Assembly: GCA_030770425.1 (NCBI GenBank)
Contig: JASJFT010000235.1
Span: 1 to 64,000, forward strand
Reading direction: 5' to 3'
Length of the DNA: 64,000 nucleotides
Source: Darksidea phi
Lineage: Eukaryota > Ascomycota > Dothideomycetes > Pleosporales > Lentitheciaceae
Shown: positions 12,452 through 23,063 of the stretch, piece after piece
Numbering within the stretch: position 1 is the first letter of the stretch
How the letters are laid out: every line of letters begins with the position of its first letter
Program-made: the position numbers and the translations under genes
The notes under the pieces: model-generated
The model's database searches: none
The model's input: the letters and a program-made list of their open reading frames with translations, nothing else
Told to the model about the DNA's origin: nothing

Positions 12452-12703
12452 TGTGGGATTATGAGTGTTTTAGTGTGGTGATGAATCGAGAAAGGAGATG
12501 TATGGGGCTGGAGAGGATCCGCTGTAGTATGTCGTAGGGTAGCTCGCTCTCTCGGAGCTGGAGTTCCAACGCATTACGTCACCGCACCGACATTGGTTGT
12601 TGCCAAGGCGCCAGCTCCGACGTCACGGCGTGCACATCTGGCCGATCCGTGAGATACGCTTGAGATGAAATATTGCTATCCGGGTGAGTAGCACAGCGCA
12701 TCC

Positions 12704-14776
12704 TCAATCAATCCCAACCAGAGATCCCTCAACTCTCCAATCATCCACTTCGACGCCTCTCGGGGCAGTCTGAATGGCTTCGCTGTCTAGTTCTACATGG
12801 TTGAGCCACGTTCCAACTCTGTTCGCCCCACGCTTTGTTCCATCGCGGGACAACCCGGCCATGGTCGATGCTGTGACATTTCGCGGCGCTGGACGTGGAG
12901 CTTCACGCACCACACGGCGGCTGAAGAACGAGGGTCGTGGTGCTGACATGCGAACGGCTGTTCGAGCGGCTGATGTGGCTAGAGGGCGGACTGCATAGGA
13001 ATCATTCATGTGGTGGCCGTCAGAATTACCGAGACCGTAGACGCGGACATGTGGCTCGCTGCGGTGGACTTCGGATGCGGTAAGTCTGGACTCCAGTCTT
13101 AGTTGAGCTTGGAGATGGGCGGCAAGAGCTTCATCAGCACGGTCGAGTTCTCGATCTGGTCGATGCCGGATGCGTGTGCTGGAGCGGCGCACTGGCAGAG
13201 GCGCCGGCTCAGGAATCTCTACAACCTCAACAACATCGTCACGGGGTACAGCGTAAGGAACCCGCATGTCACCAAGGTGGTCATCGTCGTCAACTTGTTG
13301 GTAGTTGAACCAGGGGCAACTGCACGTCTTCCAAGGGGCTGCGCATACCATGCAGAATTGGGCGGTACAACGACTGTAAGGCCTAAGTCAATCAGTCTCG
13401 AGGTAGGCGGAACAGTAGCTTACCAGGTCATATGGTTACAGCCCTCTTTGAGCTCCACCACGGCTTTGCAGTTGTAGCATCTTTGCCAGCCCTTGTCTTT
13501 TGCCATCTGCACAAGACGGTTCGTCTCCTCGTCCCTCGGGCATTCTCGCCGCGTGTGGAACTTGCTGTTGCACAAGACGCACACCTTGGTATTGCATCGA
13601 CCGCAACGAGCGTACTTCCGCCCATAGGTCAAGTCCATGCGTATCTTCGTTGGCTTGATCCATTCCCCGCATCCCTTAGTCGGACAGTAGATGCGATTCG
13701 CCGTTGTGTATTCTTGGTATTTCTTGTTCCAAAGTCTTTTGAATTTATCGTCGAACAGGCGGTCTACATATTTCAGAGGTATGTGTTCGGCAGTGCAACA
13801 GGTCGGGGGCATGTGCTGGGGATCGCTCACAGAGAGCGAGAATTGGCGCTTGAGGCATGAGTGGCACATGCGGTGGCCGCAGCCCAGTTTCACTGTCTTG
13901 TTCGCGGGCAGGTCGTCCATCATACAGACAAGACATTCCACCCTGGGTAGTGTTAGTAGCCTCAACAGGAACAGGTATTTGTGGTACTAGCCTTGGAATC
14001 TCCTTGTGCAGCAGCTGGGTTGACGGACGAGCTGGCGGTTTGAATAGGTTCGCAAAGATACTCCCAGTGCTCCTCCGCGCTGGATCTCGCGGAGAGACGG
14101 GCGGTGGTCGTGCGACAGGAGCAACGGTGGCGGTGGGAAGCTTGATGGTACTGGTGCGCCGTAGAGACGGTCTAGTCATGTAAACTCTCTGCGGTTCTCG
14201 TGCAGACATACTCCTCTTCGGTTTGACCGCATCGTCCTTTCGCAGCGAGGCCGACCGTGATCCGGAAAGGGGCGTGTAGGCTGTCCTGCTTGACGACCCG
14301 CCCCCCTCGCTCCGCCGCCTCGCCGAGGACCGCCTCACGGTGACCTCGTCCACGACGCCCTGCGACTTGGGCCGGCCGTAGACATAGTCGTCGCTCCTGT
14401 CATCGTCGACCCGCTCCCGTCTCTTCTTCCGACGCACGGTACCGTCCCGCCTCACTTCCCTTTGGCTGCTCCGCGGTTTTTCCTTCTCGCGGTCTATGCG
14501 GATCTCCTGTGCCATGCGCTGTGGCTCGCGACGTCGGTCGGGCTCCGGTCTCGAATAATATGATTCCCTGCGTGCCCGCAAGTCATGGATGTCCAGTTCG
14601 GCCTCGCGCCTGGCCTCGTCCGCTCGGCGGCGTTCGCGTCGCTCGCGCTTGGCGGCCGAATGCTCGTCGTCGTAGTCGCGTGGCCGATGGCGTCGGCGGT
14701 GTCTGCGCTCGCGCTCGTCGGAGGAATGCTCGTCGTAGTAATATCTAGAGTCTCGCGCGGCACGCTCTCTGGCCAT
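12704..14776 (-). CDS. RBR-type E3 ubiquitin ligase
   Basis: Exons 13992-14776, 13424-13942 and 12704-13373 give 657 residues. Residues 1-265 are Arg/Asp/Ser-rich and disordered. RING1 begins VECLVCMMDDLPANKTV, with CGHRMCHSC. The in-between-RING follows (CPTKGCGEWIK ... CGRCNTKVCVLC). RING2 has CYNCKAVVELKEGCNHMTC. The Cys in NHMTC (residue 435), the position of the catalytic cysteine that carries the ubiquitin thioester in RBR ligases, is present; its codon is split by the second intron (GTAAGC...TTACAG). The first intron (13943-13991, 49 nt, CTAAC branch) fits the frame only with a GC donor (AAG|GCTAGT). The start could be earlier, since the frame is open to 14938. It resembles the ariadne group; the substrate is unknown. 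Confidence 0.88.
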
Positions 14777-15326
14777 TCCTGTGGAGTCGAGTGGGTATAT
14801 ACAGGGTCCTGAGCGCCAGCCGTGCAGACACTCAGGCAGCGTTGCAGGAGGGTGAGTGGACAGTTGAGGTGGGTTGGGTGACAGCAGCACCTGCAGGCCA
14901 TCGACGTTGAGCTGACCACTGACCAGCGCACGAGTCAAGGCCTCTTGGGCACCCCAGAAAGCGTCGGGCGGTGAGAGAGCCGCTGCGTGCGGAGTGCCTG
15001 TTGATCAGTGCCACCCTATCGTGCTCAGGGTTTCGCTAGCGGCTAGCGGGAGACGGGAGGATTGTCAGGCGTCGCGCAGGAGGGTTGCCAGCTGTCTCAG
15101 GGCCGGGCATATGATGTCTTTGGCGGGCCAGCAAACGTTGCATTTGGGTGCCCATGCAGCACACTGCGAGAGTCTATCACCGTCACCGTCACCATCATCG
15201 CCGCACTGCCGCATTCGCATCCGGACTGCCGAGCTGAGCGGGTTGCCACCACACGCATAGGGTATATTGCCAGATCTAGTGTACGCCTACCGAACGCCGA
15301 AAGGCGAGAGACTCAACATGTCGTAC

Positions 15327-16796
15327 TCAGTCCTTGTCCAGCGTGATTTGCGTCGAGACCTCCCACTTCTGCCCGCCGCCGCCACCATAGCCCCCGCTCA
15401 GGCGGTTCCGAACCATGCTTCCGATGCGATCCCGCAGACGACCAATCTCCTCCAGGTTCCGCACCCGCAGCTTGAGATTGGCCTGGCACAGCCCGTAATG
15501 CACCTGCCAGAACTTGGCTTCCTCCACTACGCTGACGGCCGGGTCCGTCTCGATGTCGTACATGACGGCGGACACGCCGGGCCCTGAGTAAGACATCATG
15601 AGCATCTTGCCCAGCGTCCACCCTTGTATCCAGCCCAGTGCCACCATGGCAATCGCGACTGAGAATGAAAGTGTGCGGTCCAACCACACGTACATCTGGA
15701 TGCTAAGCAGAGGTAGGAGGAGTAGGAGCGTAGAGCAAGACAGGGTGAGGAAGTGGGAAGGGTTGCTCAACACAGAGGGCAGGGTAGCTATCGCACCTAG
15801 CCGCATCACCTTGCCTATGCGGGCATGGTTCTTGAGAAGGATGGCTGAAACCAATGTACACGCAATCCCACTCAACGCGGCCAGATCGATGCTGCCCGGA
15901 GAAACGCGCTCGTGTGCATGCGAAGCTCCGCCGTGGTGCGGAGCGTGGCCACCCTTGTTCTCCAACGCATGCGTAAGACCATGCGAGATCAGATCCAGTC
16001 CCATAAACAGCAGGCCGACAGACATTCCAAGCCCTGCAATCACCTCGGAGCGCTCGAAGCCGAAGGGGTGGCGGATGGTTGAACGTTTCCAGCCCTCGAA
16101 GTTAGAACCCACGTCCACTGCTACGCAGAGGAAGGCACCCAGCGCATCGTAAAAGATCAATCGCGAGAGCACTGTAAGGGCGAGCGACTCATGCGCACCC
16201 CACTGGACCAATCCCGCTACACACAGATGGCAGAAGCACCAGGCCAGTCGTAGCGTCTGCTCCTTGGACATGCTCGAACGGTACTCTTTGAAGGTGGGCA
16301 CGGGCAGGGAAGCGGGGAGCTGCAGCGGGGCGCGCGGCGGAGGCTCGAGGAAGATCTGGTGCGAGACGCTGCTGTGCTTGTACTTGTGTCCGCGTCTTCG
16401 GCCAACATCCGCTTTATTCGGCTGTTGCTTGTTCGGCATGTAGCTGACGGGCTGGAAGTTGAACGGATTAGGCGCATTCTCAGAGCCGCTCAACGAAGGC
16501 GCTTCCGTCTCGCTGATGCCGCTCACGAGGCTGGCTGGGGTACGCGGAAAGGTAGCGCTACTTGGGCTGTAGATTGTGGTGGGCGTCGCCTTCTGCGAGA
16601 GGGAATCGTTCGGGCCAAGAGTTCCATAGCGCTCTGTAGGGAACGTCGCCGACATAGGGGAGAGTGCATTGGTATTGAAGCCCCAATTCGCCGGCGACAA
16701 CTGGCCTTCAAATCCAAGGCCAGCGCGCGTATTCTCGTCATCAGGAGGCGGCGTCGGCGTCCGCGGCGGGAGGGGCAGGGGCATGTCGGAGGCCAT
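15327..16796 (-). CDS. CDF-family zinc transporter subunit, Zrg17-like
   Basis: A single exon of 489 residues. Residues 1-185 are a cytosolic, Pro/Ser-rich tail. Then come about six membrane spans, including LTVLSRLIFYDALGAFLCVA, VIAGLGMSVGLLFMGLDLIS, LAALSGIACTLVSAILL and FSVAIAMVALGWIQGW. A His-rich loop (HAPHHGGASHAHER) lies between spans and a cytosolic C-terminal domain follows. The motif FGFERSEVIAGL matches the family's GFGRxEVL. The His of the usual HxxxD zinc site in span 2 is replaced (LIFYD), and no equivalent Asp is seen in span 5. This degenerate site is typical of Zrg17, the non-transporting partner of Msc2 in the ER zinc pathway. The partner role is inference. Confidence 0.8.
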   Translation of the reverse strand: MASDMPLPLPPRTPTPPPDDENTRAGLGFEGQLSPANWGFNTNALSPMSATFPTERYGTLGPNDSLSQKATPTTIYSPSSATFPRTPASLVSGISETEAPSLSGSENAPNPFNFQPVSYMPNKQQPNKADVGRRRGHKYKHSSVSHQIFLEPPPRAPLQLPASLPVPTFKEYRSSMSKEQTLRLAWCFCHLCVAGLVQWGAHESLALTVLSRLIFYDALGAFLCVAVDVGSNFEGWKRSTIRHPFGFERSEVIAGLGMSVGLLFMGLDLISHGLTHALENKGGHAPHHGGASHAHERVSPGSIDLAALSGIACTLVSAILLKNHARIGKVMRLGAIATLPSVLSNPSHFLTLSCSTLLLLLPLLSIQMYVWLDRTLSFSVAIAMVALGWIQGWTLGKMLMMSYSGPGVSAVMYDIETDPAVSVVEEAKFWQVHYGLCQANLKLRVRNLEEIGRLRDRIGSMVRNRLSGGYGGGGGQKWEVSTQITLDKD

Positions 16797-16975
16797 GATG
16801 TAGGCGCAGAAACTGTAGAGACTGTGTCAAAGGGTCGGCACTGCTTGCTGAAAGGTGGGTGGGCGCTCGCAAGGGAGAGAGGATGAGCAGAGGGCGGGGG
16901 GGGGGAGGAAACGGGATGTGGCTAGGGTCGCCAAGCCGCCACAGCCATGCTCTATCATGGAAGCGCAAACGGGGA
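16797..16975. promoter_or_regulatory. bidirectional promoter region
   Basis: The Zrg17-like gene and the two-span membrane protein gene diverge from this interval of about 180 bp. A G-run (GGGGGGGGG near 16897) and pyrimidine-rich tracts are visible; no specific operator was identified. The downstream gene's frame is open back to 16859, so the interval may be shorter. Confidence 0.45.
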
Positions 16976-17506
16976 ATGGCAGGGCATCACTACACAGCCC
17001 TTGAGATGGCTGCTTCGCAACGAGTCGCATCACCCATTGCAAGCACAGCCAGCGTCTACGCATCCACGACCGACGACGACGAGACGTCGTCCCTCTACCA
17101 CCCATCGGCATCACAGACCCCCGCCCTGTCGCTGCAGCGTCGACGCCCCGCCCGCTCCGGACCGCATGTCGCCTTGACGGTTGTGCACACGCCCGTCGCC
17201 CTGACCGTGGACGATGAGTGGGACTACAGTGAGACGGAGCGATGGGGCTGGGTGATTCTCATCGTCACCTGGGCCGTCTTCGTCGTGGGCATGGGCTCCT
17301 GCCTCGGCGTATGGAGCTGGGCGTGGGATGTCGGGGAGACGCCATATGCGCCGCCAGAGCTGGAAGACGACCCCACGCTGCCCATCACGGGCTACTATCC
17401 CGCTTTGATGGTCTGTACAGCCATCATGGCGTGGATCTGGGTCGTCGTGGCTTGGGTGGGCATGAAGTTCTTCAGACACTCCAAAGTGGCAGGCGACGAC
17501 AGCTAG
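16976..17506 (+). CDS. two-span membrane protein, possibly PIG-P-like
   Basis: The frame is open from 16859, but MAGHHYTALEMAASQR is the more protein-like start and gives 176 residues. The N-terminal half is Ser/Thr-rich and hydrophilic. Two spans follow: WGWVILIVTWAVFVVGMG and ALMVCTAIMAWIWVVVAWVG, with GYYP just before the second. A Tyr-Tyr-Pro before the second of two spans recalls PIG-P/Gpi19 of the GPI-GlcNAc transferase, but the similarity is too slight for a firm assignment. Confidence 0.65.
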   Translation: MAGHHYTALEMAASQRVASPIASTASVYASTTDDDETSSLYHPSASQTPALSLQRRRPARSGPHVALTVVHTPVALTVDDEWDYSETERWGWVILIVTWAVFVVGMGSCLGVWSWAWDVGETPYAPPELEDDPTLPITGYYPALMVCTAIMAWIWVVVAWVGMKFFRHSKVAGDDS

Positions 17507-18038
17507 CCGCGTCATAGACCACCCCATTACGGGCTGTCCACCATGGCTGCGGTTTTTATTAATGCGCCGCCGTTGTCATAACACACGCATTAATGCCAAT
17601 AACATCCAGGTCTGAAACAAGCACTCCCACCACGTCTACCACCCTCGCGCGGCCTTATTACGAAAATACGACCAGGTGTTTTCCAAATTCCTAGATAATA
17701 AGTTTATTCATATGTCGCACACACCCGCTTCAAAAATGCCGGCGGAGGGCGTGTCTTGTCTCTCAACCTCGCCTTCGGTCCATACCGACGCTCGGTCCAC
17801 CTGGAAACTGAGTCGCCCGGCCCTTCGACCATCTCAATTCGCTAATCTCCTTTGAAGCAACATGGTCCGCGTACCTAGACGCACTCATAGCGTCTCTGGA
17901 CCGACTTCCGTGCACTGCGTTTTGAAGGATGTTGCTTGTTGCTGTAATATGGCCAAGGTACGCGGGTGCTAGCCTTCACGTCCTCCAATTTGAGCCGACA
18001 TATCTAATCCGCACCAGATCCAGCAATTCTACTTGTCC
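17507..18038. other. intergenic; possible 5' exon of the next gene
   Basis: Contains ATGGCCAAG followed by a GTACGC donor at 17958 and a CACCAG acceptor near 18016. This would add a short in-frame N-terminal exon to the gene starting at 18039. Otherwise nothing was recognised. Confidence 0.3.
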
Positions 18039-19080
18039 ATGATGGCTCTCCGCAGGGATCCATACAGGAAGTGCAAGAGAGCGGATATGCCGACAGCAGT
18101 GACACAGGTTTGCGCAACCGAACGGGGAGACCTTACTGTAAAGAGCGTGGAGATGCTTGAGCCAGCACAGGAGTCCCGAAGCGTACAGTGAGTGTGCCAG
18201 CTACTCAGCAAGCCATGGGACGTATCTGACTTTGTGGCCAACATACAGACCTTTTCGTTTCCCGCGACTCGGTGCACATCCATTAAAGTCATTTCCTTTT
18301 TTCTCCTTACCTAGGGAAGTTAGGGATCACGTATACTCCTATCTAGTCGTCCGTCGAGGTCGCCGCACTCCCATTGTGGAAGCGAGACTTATCCTTCAGG
18401 AACAGAAGAGACGAGCCACAGCCCAACGAACGCGCGAACGACTTAATTTCAAGCGTGCACAATCTGGACGTCGGCCTATCGCTCCACGAGAAACGACTAC
18501 CGAACCCATTGTCTACCTGAATGTTTTCCAAGCATCCAAGCTACTTCATTATGAAGCCAGCGATTGCTTCTACCAATGTAATTGGTTCGCTATCTCGATC
18601 AACAACTTGCCGTCTACTTCTATCGAAACTCCCCTCGGCTGGGACTACGGCCGTATCACCAAAATGCAGCTTGAATTGCAGCTTAAAGACGCACAGAGGA
18701 TGAACAGCTACATTAACTGGGCGCCATTCTTTGCCATGTTTCCCTCTCTGACGTTCCTGCGAATCATACCTACATTTCACTCGAGGTATTACGATTGGGC
18801 ACACGCTGAACTGAACGACTGGACCTCTGCTCACTTCATATTCCGTGCGTTCTTTAGGGAACTCTTGGTCTCGGTTCCAGAGCGATTGGTCCTGAAGCTA
18901 GGGTCCTCATTGAACGAGCATGAGGATATGGTATTGAAAGGAAAAGCGTCCGTCGACAAACGAGTACTGTGGCATATGTATGCCGAATTGGGTATGAGGA
19001 GGGATGTTGGTGGGAGCGAGAACTTTCTTGCTGTGGATCAGATTGTAGACTGCCCTCCATGTCGGATGGAGCAGATTTGA
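18039..19080 (+). CDS. 2EXR/F-box-like fungal protein
   Basis: Proposed exons 18039-18187 and 18249-19080 give 326 residues. The 61-nt intron (GTGAGT...CATACAG, phase 2) joins MALRRDPYRKCKRA ... SRSVQ to PFRFPRLG. The core is FFSLPREVRDHVYSYLV, the LP-x-E-hydrophobic-R-x-x-hydrophobic-Y motif that opens fungal F-box-like or 2EXR proteins. It is followed by LNVFQASKLLHYEASDCFY and a long alpha/beta region (LTFLRIIPTF). These proteins are abundant in Pezizomycotina and mostly uncharacterised. The start is uncertain: a further 5' exon from 17949 would be in frame, and the frame containing the core is open back to 18157 without splicing. Confidence 0.65.
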
Positions 19081-19778
19081 TAAGGCGGTGCGCCTTGATG
19101 GGTAATCAGCTGTGCAACACCTTGGGGCAGATCGATTGTCAAGTGCGTCTTCTGACTGCATTGTGGGAGTAGGGAAATAGGGAGCAGCTAATGAACAAAG
19201 CCGATAATATTTTTGTTTGTCCACTATGGTTCCTGCATGCTAGTAGGGTGTGGTGTGACATAGCGAGTCACCACAATATCGGCCCAACTTGAAGGGGCGG
19301 GATGACGCCGTCGCGAAGCACCTTGCAACTAAGAAGGCTGAGATGGGCACGGGGCATCCTGAATGCCGTCGGCATGGTAAATGTATACTCAAATAGGAGA
19401 GCAGGAAAAGGAGCTGTAGCTATCATGCGTACAGCTCCCGATTTAGTACGGCACTTCACCGCTTTTCTACCCACCACGCGGATAAATTGTTCTAAAGTCT
19501 ATGCTTCCTGTTTCCATCCTGTCGAAACTAATCGTCGGCTATCTTAACACAATGCGTTAACGACGCGGTTTCTTTCAAGCGACGAGGCTGTGCGCATGAT
19601 TTCGCAAAATACCGAAACTGCCGACCCACGTACATGGTTCCCTTGATATTATGTCAGGTTCGAGATTCAGCTAGGCGCAATTCCATGTAGTCTACCGGAT
19701 TCGGACTAGCCTGCCAAGCTCGTTCCAATAATATTCCGAGCTTGGGCGAGAGTTCCGACTCACATTAGCGGCGTCGAG
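19081..19778. other. intergenic, no supported gene
   Basis: The region between two plus-strand genes holds the 3' end of one and the promoter of the next. Only short frames without domains were found. Confidence 0.4.
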
Positions 19779-20721
19779 ATGCAACCTTCACCTCTGGCAA
19801 ATCCACTCGCGACCGTTCCGCAGCTGGAAGAATCTGGCTCACGCCTCGATGGCGTCCCGGCCCATCTCGAGAACTCGATACGCTTCGCCGGCGCCAGACT
19901 GACACAAGCCGCGGGGATACTGCTGCGGTTGCCGCAAGAAGTCATCGCGCAGTCCATAGTAGTGTTTATGAGGTTTTGGGTGGGACCCGAGGGTGGAAGT
20001 CTAGCCGAGTTTGGGGCACAGGTGAGCTCACCAGGACATGTAACATGGTCCTAGCAAGGTTGACGGCTAACAATAGACGCAGCACGCCTCGGCAGCCTCG
20101 CTATACTTGACGACGAAGCTTTCAGCGTACCCCAAGTCGCCTCGAAGTATAGTAAACGTCTACGCCTACCTCGACTCCCTACCGTCCATCTGCATTGAAG
20201 CAGAATTGCTACAACAATCTTCGAAAGCCGAGGCATACTATGTTTCTGAAGGCACCTACCACGCGCGCAAGGTGGAGCTGTTCGAAACTGAGCAGCGAGT
20301 ACTGAAGGTACTGGGCTTCCAGGTGCAGGTCGCGCTGCCATACACATTGTGCATCACATACCTGCAGGCACTCGACGTCTTTGCGCATCCCCGCGCACCC
20401 GAACTCGCCAAGCGCGCTTTCGCACATCTCAATACGGCCCTGTTGAGCCCGCAGCTTCTATATTTGACACATCAGCCTCCGGGCCTGGCTACGGCTGCCA
20501 TCTATCTCGCGGCGAAGGAGGTGAGCATCAAGCTACCGGACGTCGAGTGGTGGGAGGTGTTTGACACAGATCGTGAAGAGCTTGGCTTCTTGGTTGTGGC
20601 CATGCTGAGCGTAGAGAGTTTTGCAGAAGAAGAGCGGATGCGCTGGGCGGAGAGAAAGGCGCCGACGACAGTTGGAGAACTGGAGGCAGAGTTGAGGAGG
20701 ACCTCGAACGGGAACGAATGA
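19779..20721 (+). CDS. cyclin L-type cyclin
   Basis: Exons 19779-20021 and 20083-20721 give 293 residues; the 61-nt intron is GTGAGC...ACGCAG. Two cyclin boxes are visible. The first has TQAAGILLRLPQEVIAQSIV and HASAASLYLTTKLSAYPKSP. The second follows EQRVLKVLGFQVQVALPYT and includes GLATAAIYLAAKEVSIKLP. The arrangement matches cyclin L (GCEWIQRAGILLKLPQ, then VLKELGFCVHVKHPHK). By family it would activate a nuclear CDK (CDK11-like) linked to transcription and splicing. The RS-rich tail of metazoan cyclin L is absent, as usual in fungi. Confidence 0.82.
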
Positions 20722-21224
20722 CGAGGCCGAGACATGATAATGCATTTCCATCTCTGCTATTGCCTGCTGGCTTCTTAGTACGTACTCAAATGCTCTACCC
20801 GCTGCTATCAGTCTATTCCAAGTGATTCTCGTCTTACCTACTTCCAACCCTTTCTTAGCTTGAAGGTTTGACAGGTACGATGCCAATGTTGCCTCTGTAC
20901 CTTTCATTGAATTCGCGCTAGGAGTCTTGATCTCTCTCATTAAGCTACGATAAAAGGTTACGATAAATAGCTATCAGTGAAGACACAGGCTCGAGTCCTC
21001 TACTATGCACCCCTTGCAACTAATACTCAAAGCGTTCCCTAGCTGTCACGCCTACTCCTGCTAAAGGCCCACCAGATCATAGTGGGGCCAGCAACCTTCA
21101 GGTGCCGGGCCCACCACCTTGGAATTTTTCTAGGGTTTCACTACCACGTCTTTTAAATGATCGTCGTGCTTCTCCTCTGATACATCCTTTTGGCTACTTT
21201 AATATCTACCTATGCGCCTGCTAA
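20722..21224. other. intergenic, no supported gene
   Basis: Convergent 3' region between cyclin L and the dehydrogenase pseudogene. Nothing was recognised. Confidence 0.4.
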
Positions 21225-22283
21225 CTAGGACGTCAAACCAGCCAACATCTCGCTCAGAACCAGAAGCTTATCCGCAATCTCTATGCCCTTGGCATGTCCC
21301 GCCCACACTTCGTCATTCAAAAAATCGCAGTCACATAAATACGCACCATTGCGATCTGCAGTGTCCGGATTGAGCGCAGCTACGAGGGTGATGAAAGTGC
21401 GTTTTGGAGGGAACAAGAAGGTTGCCCGCATCATCAACTAACCCTCCCGTGTGTTAGCGGCAATAAACGGATGACCAGAAAGCTAGTGGAATTAAGCGCA
21501 CTAACCTTTCTCCTCGAAGATTCTCATCGGTACATGGCGCATAAGGTTCGTGAGGACAAGCCCAGGATGGACACTGAAGGCCGTTACGTCCTCCGACTTC
21601 ATTTTCTCAGCTAGCGCGCTTCCAGTTAGAATCTTTGGCCGCCCATATGCAATATTGGGATCATACTCTTTTCCGTCCTGTCGAACATATCAATGATGCG
21701 TTCTTATCGGCTCAATGCACCTTTCGTCTCCAGCTTACGTCCAAGTTGACATCATCAAACCTCACACCCCTATATCTATGCCCCAAACCGCTTAAAACCA
21801 CCACTCTCTCCTTTGCCCCGACGAACTTCGGTATAAGGAGGCTGGCGAAGATCCAAGGCCCAAGATAGTTGACGGCGAACCGCATTTCAATACCATCCGC
21901 GCTCTTACTTCATGGCGTGCACATGATTCCGGGATTGTTGATTAAAACATCCATTTTGCGCACACCATTCCACCCCATAGCCTCACTTGCAGCCTCTCGC
22001 ACCCTCGCCAGACTAGAGGTCGAGCGTGACGAGGGGGACTCGACAGTTTAGGGCAACAGCGTAGATTGCGGACTCGGCCGATCCGAGGGCGCTCAAAAAT
22101 CGCGCGGTGAGGACGAGTAGCGCGGGTGAGTGGATAGCTAAGACGGTGGCGATGTACACGCCGAGGCCGTTTCGAGAGACGCCGGTTATAAGAACGGTTG
22201 TGTTGGTGATTTGGGTGATATAAGTGGTGGGTACTTCTTCGGCCGTTGGATGGCGTTGAATGATACGTTAGACATGGTTGCAT
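21225..22283 (-). pseudogene. short-chain dehydrogenase pseudogene
   Basis: Pieces of an SDR read in order along the minus strand: the Rossmann start NTTVLITGVSRNGLGVYIA, VPLVTLDL, MDVLINNPGIMC, FAVNYLGPWIFASLLIPKF, a strand ending VVVLSGLGHR, the active-site region YDPNIAYGRPKI (Tyr-x3-Lys kept), FSVHPGLVLTNL and a C-terminal part with NGAYLCDC. Two old introns still have splice signals, including one joining VNLD to DGKEYDP. The gene is broken: the initiator Met is out of frame with the Rossmann start, there is a frameshift near 22025 after TLDL, and a TGA stop falls just after NPGIMCTP near 21915. The Ser of the catalytic triad (VLSG) is present. It was probably a retinol-dehydrogenase-like SDR. 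Confidence 0.75.
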
Positions 22284-22559
22284 GGTTGGAGGAGGGAAGA
22301 TGTTGATGAAAGAAGCTAAAGAACGTTATCGGGGTCTCGACAAGGGGGTTCTTGGTTTGGGATGCTCTGGTAATGAATTTTGGCCAAGAGCGCATTGTAA
22401 TGGTTGGTTTGGATTTTTATAGTGGAGTTTCTTGCAAGGTCCGCACGAAATACGGGAGTTATATATGGTGGAGGTGCTATACTCACACCATGTACATGAC
22501 AATAGAGCTGTAGAGCTGTACACAGTAATATCGACGAGGTGATGTTTCGATCCAATCTT

Positions 22560-22720
22560 TCTTTATACTGGAAAGAAATAGCTATGAAGCTATACTAATA
22601 AAAGTAAACTTATTTAGAGTAAAGTATTAAGAATAAGGTATAGAACTCTAGGAACTTGGGCTAATTGGGCGTCTCTATTAATAGATAAATGTTTAGAGAG
22701 AGATGTAGACCACAAGCCTG
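22560..22720. repeat. AT-rich, TpA-rich patch (RIP-like)
   Basis: A sharp local rise in A+T with many TA steps (ACTAATAAAAGTAAACTT and similar), unlike the surrounding roughly 50% GC. This is typical of an old repeat mutated by RIP. No element ends are recognisable. The remaining 22284-23063 holds no supported gene. Confidence 0.4.
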
Positions 22721-23063
22721 TGAGTTTTAGATAAGGGGAAAAGAATTGATTGGGAACGTAGAGAGGGAAAACGCGGGTTGATACTGCCAGGGGTCGGATG
22801 CTTCCTCGCGGAACATGCGGATCTTTACTATAATTATTCGATACCGGGACAAGTAGCTGGTAGTATCTGGTTGCGAATGAAGTGTAAAAAAACCTTTGGA
22901 AACGCCCATATGATTCCGTAGCATCCGTACCAAAGAGGGGGCGTCGTAATCAAAATCACACCATGTCAAAGGATCCAATTATTATAAGATGTGACCAGCA
23001 ACCCTCCAACAAATGCTAGATCTTCGATAATATAACAGTCAAATGCCTTGACAAAAACTTGGC

